DNA of 64,000 nucleotides from Euphorbia lathyris (GCF_963576675.1 NC_088916.1:7951001-8015000); one strand, 5' to 3'. Counted from the first letter of the stretch, positions 11,949-24,841 are shown. Translations and numbers: made by a program. The notes: generated from the letters alone by a model not told the origin.

Positions 11949-14693
11949 TCAGTTCGAGTTCTTTTCTACTTCTCTCGTTCTTTTCCGATCCCTTTCCTTC
12001 CTATACTTAATTCCACAAGCATTACATAACGCATGGTCGTTCCTGATCTTTTAGAGGCCCGGGACAAGATGATAAATTTGGGCTCCCCCATATATACATT
12101 TTTAAGTTGGAGGCTGAATGATTTTTTATTACAAGGAATAAGATACTAATTTAGTCATATGGTTATTAGGAGAGAGCAATTAGCATTCATAAACAAAATA
12201 GTGCAATTTTTAGCCTAACATTTATCAATTGGTACATTTTCAAGCTTAATTGATGAAAATGAGGTCTTTTATGTGTAATTTCTTGCTCTATCCTCACTCC
12301 AACCTCCACTGTTTTGGTCACTCAATATGGAATAATTCATTTTTAATCAACTAGATTTGAAATTGCACCAACACGTAAACGTTATGTTTAAGATTGCAAT
12401 ATTTTCTATATGGAAGCTAAATTAGTAGTACAGTAGTAACGAGTATACTAACTAGGATTATTTGTGTTCTAAAATAACAAGTATATGTTTCATATAAAAT
12501 TGCAAGAAGTAAATAAATATATTATTTTTCATATTGAATATATATATATTGACATTTAATTTTTTTTTGGAAATGAATTGACATTTAAATTTAAGAAAAA
12601 AATTGAAATTGGATAATAATAATGATGAGAAAAAATCAAATAGTTATTTTTTTATTCAATATATAAATTGATAATTTAGATTTAAGAAAACATGAAAATT
12701 ATAGTAACAATTCATTACAGAAAATAAATGGAAGAAATATATATTTGATAGTGATAAAATAAGGTGGGAGGGGAAAAAATATTTGAAAGTAATTAAAAAA
12801 TGGGAAGAAAGAGGTTCGAACCCTCAACCTCAATAAATGGAAAAAATATATATTTGATAGTGATAAAATAAGGTAGGGGATGAAAAAATATTTGAAAGTA
12901 ATTAAAAAATGGGAAGAATGAGGCTCGAACACTTGAAGTTAAAATGAAATCACTCAATAACTCCTCCTACCAACTGAACCAATTAATTTTAATGTTACAT
13001 ATTCATCTATGTATTTATATACATTATAAACATATTTTATAAATACATTATAAAAATATTTTTTTGGGCCCCTTATCGTTATGAGCCCTGGGCGGGCACC
13101 CCTCATTTCATAGCCCAGTGCCCGCCCTGACACAACGTCTACGAATCAAAGGAAAAAAATAAAATACATAAATACTATTTTGTTTGGTATGAGAAATTAA
13201 AAATGTGTGGAATAACTATTTAGTGTTCGGTTAAAATTTACCATAGAATACTTATTCTTTAATTATAATATCATGTGTGTGATCAAGGGTGGAGAGACAG
13301 GGAGTTACCATGCCCAAAAGATCCATCAACCCCCAAATCAACGGTGAAAACGCAAAATACATTAAAGTATTCATCCATTATTAAACATATAAATTCTGTC
13401 GATAATATTGAATAGTCAGAATCTGTCACTGATTTTATATCACTGACATATTAGGTCATAAGTTTTCCATCGCGGATTTTTAGTCCCAGAAAATTTCAGG
13501 AATATTAAACTTATTTCCCTTTATTAATCTTGCGAATTTTGAGTCTGACTCCACTATTATGTAGTTTATATACTAGTCTAATGAAATAGTAAAAGAGAAA
13601 GGGAGAGATTGACCTTGGGACTAAGCGGGCCTTTTCTCCACATAAGAGTAGCATTAGTATTACATTTCATATTTGTGCACCTCTTGTTTTGATCAATATA
13701 GAGTCCAGAACGTTGTCGTCTTGAGTCATTTCGAGAATTCGAAGAAGATGAGGATGACGATGTAGAGCTTATGTGATCACCCCCCTTCCTATATTATATT
13801 GATAAATTTTTATTAGGAAATAGTACTAATTGTGTAACCACTTTATTTTTTATAAGGAAATCATCTAATTCATTAATTAATTAATTACCATAATTGAAGT
13901 TATTAGCAAATTGATGATGGGGTAAAATTGGAATTCCAACAACAGATCCAACAGGAGGAGTGGTGTTATATTGAAGATGATGACTTCCATTATTAATGCA
14001 GTAATTGTTATGACTTCCTATTTGGTTGGAGCTTCCATTGAAGCGCATATTGACCCTACCATTTTCTATATTGCTTATAATATTGTTACTCATTCCTAAA
14101 AGAAAAAAATATATAAAATTATATGAAGACTTTATTTTCATTAAATATAGTTTGAAAAAGTAAAAAATTAAGAATTTTCAAAATAAAACATTAAACTTTA
14201 AGTATTGAATATCTAGTACAATTATAATTTGAAAAAAATAAATTAACAATGGATTTAAAAAAATATACAAAAAAGGATATATGATAATACAAAATTATTT
14301 TAAGAAAATATATATTTTATATATAAAATTTTAACACATTTTTTTATAATCTTTTTTAATTTTCATATTTTACCTTACTAGTCCAAATGATGTTTATTTT
14401 AATTTAAATGAATTTTAAATTTAATTACCCAGTAATTTAAAAAAAGGCTGGGCACTCAATCATTTAAAAACAAATAAATACTACGCAATGAATTAAAAAC
14501 AACTAAACTCTAATATTTATTATTAAAAGCTCATTAAAGATAGAAAAGTAATTGAGAGTTTTATGCAATTTGAATACAATCAATCACTCCATAGTTCATA
14601 GGATTTTGATGTTGCTATATTGACCATCCCAATGGCATTGATGCTATCTTGACTTTCTCCACTATTTATTATTCTGTTGTCACTTGATAATTG
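11949..14693 (-). pseudogene. GATA unit 2: four-exon GATA-type zinc-finger gene, inactivated
   Basis: Exons are identified by homology to the intact copy at 60601-63607. Exon a is 14578-14693 (acceptor CAA, one-base frameshift, donor lost). Exon b is 13889-14095 (207 bp, open, same length as the intact copy; ends NYG before a GT donor). Exon c is 13614-13784 (171 bp against 170, a one-base gain in the G run at the acceptor; finger text CTNMKC then TLMWRKG, with the usual Pro changed to Leu). Exon d is split at 12031 by a hAT element and reads LCNACGIKYRKERDRKR to a TGA at 11949-11951. Splice loss, frameshifts and the insertion make it non-functional. Confidence 0.85.
12032..13129. mobile_element. 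Non-autonomous hAT element inside a GATA zinc-finger exon
   Basis: The element is 1098 bp, flanked by 8-bp repeats ACATAACG (12024-12031) and ACACAACG (13130-13137), one mismatch apart. The ends are imperfect inverted repeats: CATGGTCGTTCCTG at the left, CAGGGCGGGCACTG on the reverse strand at the right. An 8-bp duplication with CA...TG ends fits the hAT superfamily. There is no transposase. It contains a duplicated segment of about 110 bp (about 12719-12830 and 12833-12935). On the minus strand near 12985-12895 lies a tRNA-like stretch with A-box TGGTTCAGTTGG and a B-box-like GTGTTCGAGCC. Confidence 0.8.
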
Positions 14694-14699
14694 TTGTTT

Positions 14700-15130
14700 T
14701 AAATAAGATGCATATTAATTGGTTAATTAGACAAATATAAATAATTAGATTTACATTCTAAGATAATTTATACATTAAGCTGACAATTAGTGTATGAGAC
14801 CCAAGAGAATCTTATTTAAAAAATTAATTTTCTTATTAGCTTCCCTATTTCATAGGGATAAAAGTGGAAAGCCTTGTATTATTGTGAGTAATAAAAAATC
14901 AGCTCTACTTGGTTGGATCAAAGTCAGTAACTTTGTCACTATTTTACTTTATTTAAAGCAAAATTTTAACATCGGTAAGAGCCGGTAAGAGAACACTATG
15001 TGTAAACAAGGGGACTCGAGGAAGGGAATTCTTAATCCCAAGTAGACTCCTCAATCAGTGAACCAATTTGTAATTAATTATATCTATCAATAATTAATGT
15101 ATATATAATTACATATAATAATTAAATATT
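14700..15130. other. Upstream flank of GATA unit 2
   Basis: AT-rich. 14700-14820 resembles in inverted order the flank of unit 3 near 16310-16400, indicating that units 2 and 3 are head-to-head copies. No independent gene seen. Confidence 0.4.
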
Positions 15131-15580
15131 GATAAAAAGCATAATTAAGTTCCTGAACTTTACATGTTTTAAGGATCAAGCCCCTGATCAATTATTTTTT
15201 CACATTGAGCATTTGATCATTGATTTTGCTATGGATTTGGCCCTTATTTCACTTTTCCATCGAGTTTAGGAGATGAGAAGACCAATTTGGCGATTCTAAT
15301 GTTGAAATCACAAAATGGGAGAGGAGAAAATCGAGTTTGGAAGAACATACTAGAGATTAATTTCTATAATTTCGTTTTAGTTTTTTATTTCTTAATATCT
15401 CCATGTCAACAAGCCGAATCACCCTATAACGATCTATGCAGTCAAAACTCGACGAAAAAGCTAAATAAGGGCGTAATCCATAATAGAATCAATGATCAAT
15501 GGCTTAATGTGGAAAAATAAATGATCAGGAACTTAATCCTTAAAACAGCCAAATTCAGGGGCTTAATTATGCTTTTTGCC
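15131..15580. mobile_element. MULE-type MITE
   Basis: A 450-bp element with a perfect 9-bp target duplication TTAAATATT (15122-15130 and 15581-15589). Terminal inverted repeats of roughly 110 bp begin AAAAAGCATAATTAAG at both ends. A 9-bp duplication with long inverted repeats is the Mutator-like signature. The interior holds no transposase. The related flank at 63690-63880 lacks the insertion, which confirms the boundaries. Confidence 0.85.
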
Positions 15581-17103
15581 TTAAATATTTAAAATATCAT
15601 TTAATACTAATTTTTTCAATTGTATGCTTTGTAATTATTATACCAAAATGTACCCTTATAATATTAATAAATTTTAATTAGTATATAGAATTGAGATATA
15701 TATAAAACTAATTTAAAAGTATAATAAATTACATATTTTAAGTTGAATTATAAAATAATTTTAATTGACTTATAAAATATGCAAAATATATAATAATATA
15801 TATATATAATAAAATATATATAAAAAATAATTTTAGTTGAATTATAAAATATATATTTACTATTTCCATGTTAATAATAATAATAGATTTTTTGAGAAAA
15901 TAATAATAATAATAGTTTTAGTTCAAGAAGTTTATATTATATTATATTATATATATATATATAAATAAAGTTGTGCGCAATACATTTACATTAAACAAAG
16001 GAAAATTACATTAAAGACAAAGGAAAACTTTCAACCCACCCCACCCATGTGATTCGAACCCATGTTAGTATTCTACTATTTTTTTTGAATGAGTATTCTA
16101 CTATTTTTAAAAAGATAAAATATCATTTATAAATTTTGTTTTGATCTTTTGCCCTTTTCGGTTTTTTAACCGGTTCATTTTTTACAACATCTGAGTAAAG
16201 CATGCAGATGCGCGTTGAGCACAAAGCATGTGCTCGTCTCAATTAGTGGATTGATATTTTTCCGGTTGAGTGCATAAATTCTGTTACACTAATTACAAGC
16301 TAAGTGCATAAATTATTTTAGAATATAAATCTAAATTATTTACAAAATTTCACCTAACATTTGTCTAATTAACCAATTAATATTTATCTTAATTAAAACA
16401 ATAATTACTAAGTGACAACAGAATGATAAATATTAGAGGAGGTCAATGCAGCATCAATGCCATTGGGATGGTCAACATGGCAACACAAAATCCTATGAAC
16501 TATGGAGTGATTGATGGTATTAATATCGCATAAAACTCTCAATTACTTTTCTGCCTTTAATTAGCTTTTGTGTTTATTTGTTTTTCATTTATTGGGTAGT
16601 ATTTATTTGTTTTTAATTGATTGAGCACCCAATATTTTAATAAAAAAATAATATTGACTAATTCAATTTAAAATTCATTTAATTGAAATAACCATCATTT
16701 GGACTAATATGGTAAAATATAAAAATTCAAAATTTTAGTCCAATATTATAAAAAATAATGTGTTAAAATTTTATATAAAAATACTTTTATTCCTTTCAAA
16801 TAATTGTGTCTTATCATATATCCATTTGTTATGTGTATTTTACAAAATATCCATGCTCTTACATCCATTTTTTTTTTTTCAAATTCCAATTGTGCATTTT
16901 TATTTCAAACTATATTTAATGAAAATAAATTCTTCATACAATTTTATAACCTTTTTTTTTCAGAAATGAGTAACAATATTATAAGCAACATAGGAAATGG
17001 TATGGAAAATACACACTTCAATGGAAGCTCAAATCAAATGGGAAGTCATAACCGTTACTTCATTAATAATGGAAGTTATCATCTTCAATATAACACCACT
17101 CCT

Positions 17104-18672
17104 CATGATGGTGTCATGAAACCGATTGAACTAAAAGCTCAAACTGATAGTAGATAGTTGAACAAGAACTCATCAAATTGAGGTTACTGCTCTGCCTAGC
17201 TATGGCTAATCTTCCGCAGGAATTGATCAATGAGATACTTCTTTGGTTGCCAGTGAAGTCTCTTCTTCGTTTTAGATGTGTTTGCAAATCGTTTTGTGTT
17301 TGCAATTCTCATTTCAAAAGATCTTCTAAAAATAGGATTCATCGCAAGCTGATTGACCTAGGAGTACAGTGGGAGGATAACAAGGGCCTGATAATTCATG
17401 TTTTAGATTTCAACGAAGAGTTCCAACAAGAGGTGGTACTTGATAAATTCTTTCGATCCAGGTCATATCCATTGTTTTTTTCTTATTGCAATGGTTTCGT
17501 TCTTTTGTATACATTCCCTTGTGAATTTTATGTATGGAATCCATCGACCAGAAAGTACAGGATCCTTCCGGCTTTCCCCGTGACACATACTCGCAAACTC
17601 AAATGTGCTTTAGGTTATGACTCTACCAGAGATGATTTCAAGGCTGTAGTATTTATATCGAAGAAGGGATGCGGTTTCTCCCAAGTTTGGATTTTTGAAT
17701 TGAGGTCAAGTTGTTAGAGAAGGATTCAGGATTGTCTTCACGTTGGGTATGATAGTAGTATTACACTTCGTGGAAATGGAATTTACTTTGTGGATAGTGC
17801 TCTACATTATATGCTATGGTAAATCATATATAATTATTGCATTTAATGTTGCAAAAGAGACATTTTCTGTAGTACAGGAGCTTGTTTACCAAACTAAAGG
17901 AATTCCTATCCGTTTAGATGCTTTGGGAGGGTGCCTTTCTATCATTTTTTTAGTACGAGTTCGGAAGGGTGTGTTGATATATATGCGAGGAAGAATGATG
18001 GAGTTGCATTTACTTGGACTAGATTATATTATGTTACAAGATAATTTTCCAGGGGAGTGTTTAACTGTTTTGTACAAGGGAAAGTTGCATATTCAAAGAA
18101 AGGAGATAAGGTTTTTCTTTCTTTAAATAGGAAGTTTTGTTCATATGATTTTGGAGAGAAAACTCTCCAAGAGATTGTAAGTAAGTGTAATATTCCTTCG
18201 AATATATTTTTCTGTACTTAAAGTCTCATGCCTGTAGGTTCATAAGACGAAGAAGAAGAAGAATAAGAATGAAAAAAGTTCATCATTTTTATCTTGTTAT
18301 TGCAGCTTTATACTTGTAATATACTTCAATTTCAAGGTAGATATATATTTCAACTTTCTGGAAATTGAAGATGAGCATTGGGATTTTTATGCTCATAATG
18401 GAAGGTTAAGGAATAAGATGTCACCAAGAAGATTACCTGAAAGATAAAGGGAAAGTGAATGTTCATACTATGAAATTACAGTTAGAAATCTATAGAATCT
18501 GAATCCATTTTGAAGATGCGAGATAATATATGTTATCGGTCATCAGGTTCATGAAAAATATTCTAGAGATGCAAGGTTTGAGTATGAGGATTACAGATCT
18601 ACTAATGTTGATGTAGAGTCGAATGAGGGAAATTCATTAAACACAATATATCGTTTCTATGTCTATTGTAGC
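17104..18672 (+). pseudogene. F-box protein pseudogene inserted in a GATA exon
   Basis: The frame 17178-17717 carries an N-terminal F-box (LPQELINEILLWLPVKSLL, then FRCVCKSF), the Skp1-binding module of SCF ubiquitin ligases. It is followed by an F-box-associated segment with VWNPSTRKYRILP. The likely start is the ATG at 17202. The frame breaks at 17717. Homology continues in another frame (GNGIYFVDSALHY), stops at a TAA near 17820, and continues again (AFNVAKETFSV). It sits precisely within GATA exon b, whose two halves are at 17103 and about 18673. The mode of insertion is unknown; no clear target duplication or inverted repeat is visible. Confidence 0.82.
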
Positions 18673-19347
18673 TGGACCTGTTGTTGGAATTCCTATTTTG
18701 CCCCATAATCAATTTGCTAATAACATCAATTATGGTAATTAATTATTTAATTAATTAAATGATTTCCCTTATAAAAAGTAAAGTGGTTACACAATTAGTA
18801 CTATTCTCGAATAAAAATTCATCAATATAATATATGAAGGTGGTGATCATAGAAGCTCTGCATCATCATCGTCATCTTCTATAAATTCTTGAAAGAAAGA
18901 CTCAAGGAGACAACATTCTGGACTCTATACTGATCAAAGCAAGAGGTGCATAAATATGAACTACAACACTAATGATACTCCTATGTGGAGAAAAGGCCTG
19001 CTTGGCCCTAAGGTCAATGTCTCTCTTTATCTTTTACTATTTCGTTAGATTAATATATATACCATATAGGAGTGGAGTCAAACTCAAAATTCGCAAGATT
19101 AATAAACGGAAATTCATTAAATATATCTGAAATGATCCCTATTCCTCTCTACCCAATATAGGACGTTTTCTCTAGGAGTGTTTGGGGAATTATTGATCTC
19201 TCTAAGTGTTATCGTTGTTTTTTTGGTCTCGGTCCCTATCATTTCTAGGTTGCTTATACAGATTGGTGGAGGCGGCTGTGTCTTTTAACAGTGGATTTAG
19301 TTTGTGGGCCTCCCATTTAGAGAAATCCAGTGCCCGAGTCATCAAGT

Positions 19348-19565
19348 CACTAGTATAAAAAATCATCTTTAGCGACAATTGATTTTACTTATCTGCTTCG
19401 GTTATAAAACCAATGCCAATAAAAGGTGACGCTAAAGAGTGGCATATGAACCGATGTTAACTGATCCTAAATTTTCTTCATTAGGTTCGGTTATTATAAA
19501 CAACCGACCCTAATGACCTTGTATTAACTGACCCCAATGACCTTGTAACAACTGACCCCAATACA
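19348..19565 (+). mobile_element. CACTA-like (En/Spm) terminal fragment
   Basis: Begins CACTAGTATAAAAAATC and contains short repeats such as GACCCTAATGACC, resembling CACTA subterminal repeats. It lies between the two copies of GATA exon c. A second CACTA-like start, CACTATAAAAAAACC, is at 19826. No transposase or matching opposite end was identified. Confidence 0.4.
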
Positions 19566-19839
19566 TGGTTATTAAAAATTCATCAATATAGTATATGAAG
19601 GTGGTGATCACACAATTAGCAATGGAAGCTCTGCATCGTCGATCGTCATCATATTTTTCAAATTCTCGAAGGAAGGACTCAAGACGACAATATTTTGGAC
19701 GATATATTGATCAAAGCAAGAGGTGCCCAAATATGAATTGCAACACTAATGAGACTCCTATGTGGAGAAAAGGCTTGTTTGTCATCGACGATAGAAAATT
19801 CTATAACCTAATTTACCAGTTATATCACTATAAAAAAAC

Positions 19840-20590
19840 CATTTACAGGTGAAATAGAATTCTATATTTTCTATTTTTGCCACTACAAATATACATTGGT
19901 CAAATGGACAAAAACCTAGTTTATTTCCACGAGAACAAGGATCTGCGGGCGAGATCAAAAATTAAACCAATAACTGAGTAGTGGTAAATAATGAACATAA
20001 AAGTGGGGTTGTTAAATGAATAAAATTATGGGAAAATTACATAGAAATTCATCATTTAACAATTATTTACAACTATATCAAGTCATAATTTTAGATTATG
20101 TCAAACTAGTAAAATCAGTACTTTTAATATAATTTAAGGATTAGAATTTATAAATTAGAAATCTAGAATACATTTTCTAGGATTTATAATTTATGAATTG
20201 GAGTCTAGAATTTTTAAACTATGGTGTAAAATCATAATATATAGAGAATAATGACAAATTAAGAATTAAGTTTAGTGATATGATTTAGTGGTAATTTTGT
20301 ATTTAATTATGATATTCATGTATTTGTCCCTAAAATTATACACTTTTGGGCTTACTTTAATAGTATCAGGCCTTTATGATTTAGTTTTTTTTTTCTAAGA
20401 GTCTAGGTTTATGAGTTTTTCAGAGTTAATTATATATGGTTTTTTGAAAAGTTAAGTTCATGAGTCAGTTTTAAAAAGTATTGCTACAAAATGGTTATAA
20501 AATTGAGTTTTTTTTAGTGTATCAAGTGACAAATTTGGACTATAAAAAATTAGCGATCTAATTCATATGTTTAAGAACGGAAGATTATGC
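19840..20590. other. No gene; repeat-derived
   Basis: AT-rich. 20335-20500 is the inverted partner of 9710-9880. Possible CACTA remnant at its left edge. No coding signal. Confidence 0.4.
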
Positions 20591-21559
20591 GCGTAATTTT
20601 ATTTTATTTTTCATTTTCACCGTGAAGTTGAAGGTTATTGGACCTTTTAGGAATCGTGACACCCTGTCTATCCATCATTAAACCACACATGGATAATTAT
20701 TATTTTTTTTAAAAAAAACTGCATATTTTAATTAAGGAATAAGTATTCTATAGATAATTTTGAACCGAACAATAGAATAGTTATTTGACACATTTTCGAT
20801 TTCTCTTACCAAATAGGTTTTGCTAAAGCATTAATTAGTTCATATATGTGAAAAGTAACTAACTATAAAGAAGTATAGGAAGGAGATTTTTGGTATAGAA
20901 TAGTTATTTTCAAGTAGAAAAACAATAACAAAATCAGCAAGTACTCTAAGGGAATTTTTATAAAATGAGTTGTATTCTATAGGATTAAGACAAAAATAAT
21001 AATGATTATGATTTAATAAAAACTAGACTATTCTAAGTATGAAATCTGACCCATTTCTTAAAGATCACAACAAAATCTATCCTACTAATGTCAGTTAATT
21101 TTATGTGAAACCACATTGATCACATCTTCAAGACCAAAATGCCATAAAACCTTTATTGCCTTAGAAAAATTAATAAATTAAGTATATATCATTCAAATGT
21201 ATATGATAGGTTGGCTATTCAAAATTTAATTTTTACTATTTTGTTAGGAAACAGTCGACATTGGGACTCTATATAGTGCAAAAAGAAAACCACAATTAAT
21301 AATCTGAGAATAAAATTGAGACAAATTTTGTGTGAAAAACCTCAAACAAATTAAGGAAAAATCACAATCACCAAACAAAATTTGAAAAATTCTAATATAA
21401 AAATAGATTAAAAGTTACAATACAATAACAATATTAAAGTCCTTATTTTTTCTCCAGTTCTAACTCTCTCAAAACTTTAAAACTCACAAATTGGTAAAAT
21501 ATCGTTTCCGTTTGATAATTGCTTGGTAGGATATTATACGATATGACACGAATACTAAT

Positions 21560-22470
21560 ATTAATATTGGTTCAGCATCAAGGACCTAGGTCCGGTACAT
21601 TACTTCCTTGGCTTTGAGCTTGCTCGAAGCTCCACATGCTTACATATGTCAAGAGAAAGTATGTCCTAGAGCTCCTACAAGACACACAATTCATCGACTG
21701 CAAACCTGCATCTTCACTAGCATTACCCAACTTCAAACCAGATCCCAATTCAACAGCTCTCTTAGACATCACTGCCTACCGTCAATTAATTGGTAAACTC
21801 CTTTATATTACTCACACAAGGCCTGATCTCTCTTATATAGTCAATCAATTATCTCAACATTTGAGTAACCCCACAATGGAAGACCTGTTAAGAGCACATC
21901 GCGTCCTTCGTTACCTAAAAGGTAGAATTGGCCTTGGACTTCTCTTTCGAAATGATAATGACTTACAGCTTCAAGCATTCTGTGATTCTGATTGGACATC
22001 TTGTCAGGAATCACACAGGTCTCTCACAGGATACGTGGTTTTCCTAGGTACTTCAATTGTTTCTTAGGGCTCCAAAAAGTAGAACACCGTTTCTCTCGCT
22101 CCTCTTCAGAAGCAGAGTATCGAGCTATGGCCTTCACTTCTTGTGAATTGCACTGGATCACCAACCTCCTTCCTGATTTTCAAGTTGATCTTCATCCTTT
22201 GGCTTTGCTTTTCTGCCACAATACCTCCGCCTTACACATCGCTCAAAATCCAGTCTTCCATTAGCGTACTAAACACATAGACATTGGTTGCCATGTTGTT
22301 CGTGAGCGAGTCCTGTCTGGTTTGATGCGGTTAATGCCCATTCCTTCAGCCCTTCAATTCGCCGACCTTTTTACCAAAGCACAACACTCACCCCAACTGC
22401 GATTTCTGGTTTCCAAACTTGGCTTGTTCAACCTCTACCAATCAAGTTTGAGGGCGGCTAATGAAGAATT
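21560..22470 (+). pseudogene. Ty1/copia 3' pol fragment (RT end and RNase H)
   Basis: Copia C-terminal text: YRQLIGKLLYITHTRPDLSY, VNQLSQHLSNP, HRVLRYLKG, CDSDW, SRSSSEAEYRAMA and FADLFTKA, ending NLYQSSLR. TAG codons lie in frame near 22064 and 22080, and another stop near 22261 (VFH-stop-RTKHIDI), with a frameshift between the two RNase H halves. The upstream pol, gag and 5' LTR are missing. A purine tract, TTTGAGGGCGGC, at about 22447-22458 marks the start of the 3' LTR. Confidence 0.88.
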
Positions 22471-22790
22471 TGAATTATTCCCAATTTTCCAATTTTACCC
22501 AAATTAAACAACCCTAATTTTACCTTCTAGAATCATCTTCTAGAAGCAGCCCTTTTCACTTTACAATACACCTCAGCCACTCTCCTTTATCATAACGTTC
22601 AATCATCACCAAATAGCCATTTGCCACCTCAACAATTTGTTATTCCTCCATGCCATTACCGTTTTCCTATTTTGTTGTTTTCTGCTTTCTATGTTTTTAT
22701 ATTCAGCTTTCTTTTCTATTTTGTAGCAATGAGAATTAATGAAAGATAAATATTAAGCTTTCCTTATTCATCTTCTTATGATGGAAAGGG
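22459..22790 (+). repeat. Probable 3' LTR of the truncated copia element
   Basis: Begins after the polypurine tract of the preceding copia fragment and ends near 22790. No second copy is available to fix the boundaries, so the end is approximate. Confidence 0.45.
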
Positions 22791-22799
22791 TTCTGTAGT

Positions 22800-24198
22800 A
22801 GGGGACGTTTTGGCATGGGGAGCTTGTGGGATTTCAGGAGCTTGTGTTTAAGGAGGAATACCTATAAAAGGATTCCATAAAGATGGAAATACGACTCTTA
22901 ACTAATTTCATTAGCTTGATTGGCTCTTGAAAGACGACAAGACTAAGTCTCTAACTCTGGATAGGGAATCTCTTATTCATTAAAAGCAACGTAGCTTGAG
23001 ACAAACATATTATTGATAAGCAAATGATAACATCTAAAACCCTTATGAACTTTAGTGCAACTGTTGCGTAACAAGTATATCATCAAACAAAGTAATAAAA
23101 TGATAAATATACAGGAATTTTCATGTCGACAAGGATCAATTGGTCTAAAATATTTAAGATCTTTAACTCTAAAAGTTCAATGCAAGTTTTTTTTTTCTTT
23201 CCAATTAAAGTGTACTAGTACTAAATAATAATATAATTTTATTACTTATTAACGTGGCTGATACATGTAAATTCAGATGTCAACCTATGACTACACAAGA
23301 AATAAGGTCAAAGGGGAGACTGTTTGCACGACGAACCCACTTCTATACCTAAGTTAGTTCGTGGAGAAAACAAAATGATGATCATCAGTAATTTGAAGCT
23401 ATAATGTAAAATTTGTTATGAACCTGTTTATACTGATTTTGAGTTGTAGAAGTTGGTTATGGATTACGGAGTAGGGCGAGCCATGTATCTCATGTTGACT
23501 TGAGAGTGTGAGCATACATATCGGGTCTTGATACCCCTCAAGGATATTTGGCCCGTAATTCTCGCGATGTGGAGTGGTTTTGGCAACGATTGGATTCTTG
23601 GTGAGGTATGACGAGGTTTTCCGAGTCAAGCTTCTAATAGACAGTCATTTGGCTGTGTTTTATATAATGAGTAGCTTCATATTCTATCTTCTAGAAGGTA
23701 GATTCAAATGTCTGTAGTTCAACGTGGCAAGTTTATATTTTCTTGATATCAGTTTGTATTATGGTAATGCTATCCGATCTTGAAGATTAGATCATAGTGG
23801 TTTACAAAACAATTGTTTTTTGTGGGTGATGAATTTGGTAAGAACACAGTTTTCCTTTGTTTTTGGTAAAATCATAATCATTCTTCTGCAGATTACTGCT
23901 AAATCAGTTTATTATTTGAATATTATTTTTAAATCAGCTTATACCCTAATTTTGGTTGTTTCTTCTTTTTTTAACCATGACAATAAAAATTCCTATGCAT
24001 TGCTCCTGTTTAGTAAAGAGATGTTAGCTCTTAGCCGCATATTACATTAGCTCTTAGCTCATTATAGCTCATTACCTTTTTTATTAGTTGATTTGACTAG
24101 AGAATTATGTAAACTTATTTTTTAAAACTTAGCTCATTGCTATGTAAAATGACAAATAAGGATATGGTAAAACATTTATTTGGAGTTAAAGAATAGTA
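22800..24198. other. No gene; partial GATA-array repeat at 23700-24000
   Basis: 22800-23640 shows nothing recognisable. 23700-24000 (plus) resembles the repeat unit found in inverse orientation at 8552-8800 and 52700-53050, including a GATCTTGAAGATTAGATC hairpin motif and the segment before TTAAAATCATAATCATT. The outer gypsy element inserted just downstream. Confidence 0.4.
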
Positions 24199-24203
24199 AT
24201 TAG

Positions 24204-24723
24204 TGATAACATTGGGATATTATCCAAAGGATCAAAGGAGATATTCGCCCAGAACAGCCGTGTATTGATCACCTGACACCGGAATGCCATGACGTATCAG
24301 GTGAGGGGATCCAACAGGCGGATCACCAAGACTCCGCCACATGAGATCCGCAGTCAAACCTATGTGGAGATCCGCCATAACCCCTCGGTCCGCCAGCTGA
24401 GCAACGGAGCCGATTCCGCAATAAAGGCCATTAATGAGCTATTAATAAGCTAACGGACATACGTAAAGGAAACCAGTAACCGCCATTAATGAAGCATTAA
24501 TGGAGACTTTCTAGTTACTAAAGGTTACAACTTCACGACTATATATAGCTTGCATCTCAAGCTATCAAGGTACACATTCATACAATCCTAGAAGCCCTAC
24601 TTTGTCAATTCAGTTTACTCTTCCATACTTTATATTGACTTTGGCATCGAAGCTTCCCCCCGTCGAACCCAACGACGCCCCCACAGAGACGGAAGCTAAT
24701 CGGAAATTCTCCACAAGTCATCA
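24204..24723 (+). repeat. 5' LTR of the outer gypsy element
   Basis: Direct repeat of 47926-48446. TG...CA ends. The target duplication precedes it. Confidence 0.93.
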
Positions 24724-24841
24724 ATTAGTGCGGTGAACGTGGATCGAACACCTGACCTTCAGATGGAAGCTAATCGGAAATTCTCCACAAGTCATCAATT
24801 GGTGTGGTGATCGTGGAGCCTATGAGGCATCTGCCTCCATT
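24724..24841 (+). repeat. Leader with partial duplication of the LTR/primer-site junction
   Basis: The last roughly 40 bases of the LTR plus the following bases (24690-24745) recur with a few changes at about 24765-24815, so the junction is present twice. Reverse-complemented, the stretch after the LTR (GTGCGGTGAACGTGGATCG and on) resembles the 3' arm of a tRNA, so it probably holds the primer-binding site. The pol reading frame begins right after the second copy, consistent with a deletion that removed gag and most of pol. Confidence 0.5.

Larger units (their letters stand above)
16401..21000 (+). pseudogene. GATA unit 3: plus-strand copy, heavily rearranged
   Basis: Exon a is 16401-16516 (a stop replaces the first Gln codon; acceptor lost). 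Exon b is 16964-17103 continuing at about 18673-18734, interrupted by an F-box pseudogene. Exon c is 18840-19012, with an in-frame TGA after NS and the second finger Cys changed to Tyr (NMNYNT). A second copy of exon c lies at 19601-19780 (CPNMNCNTNETPMWRKG, upstream part frameshifted), so this exon is duplicated around a CACTA-like insertion. A trace of exon d (AAGTATAGGAAGGA) survives near 20864. The last-intron and 3' flank homology runs 20590-21000. It cannot encode a protein. Confidence 0.8.
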
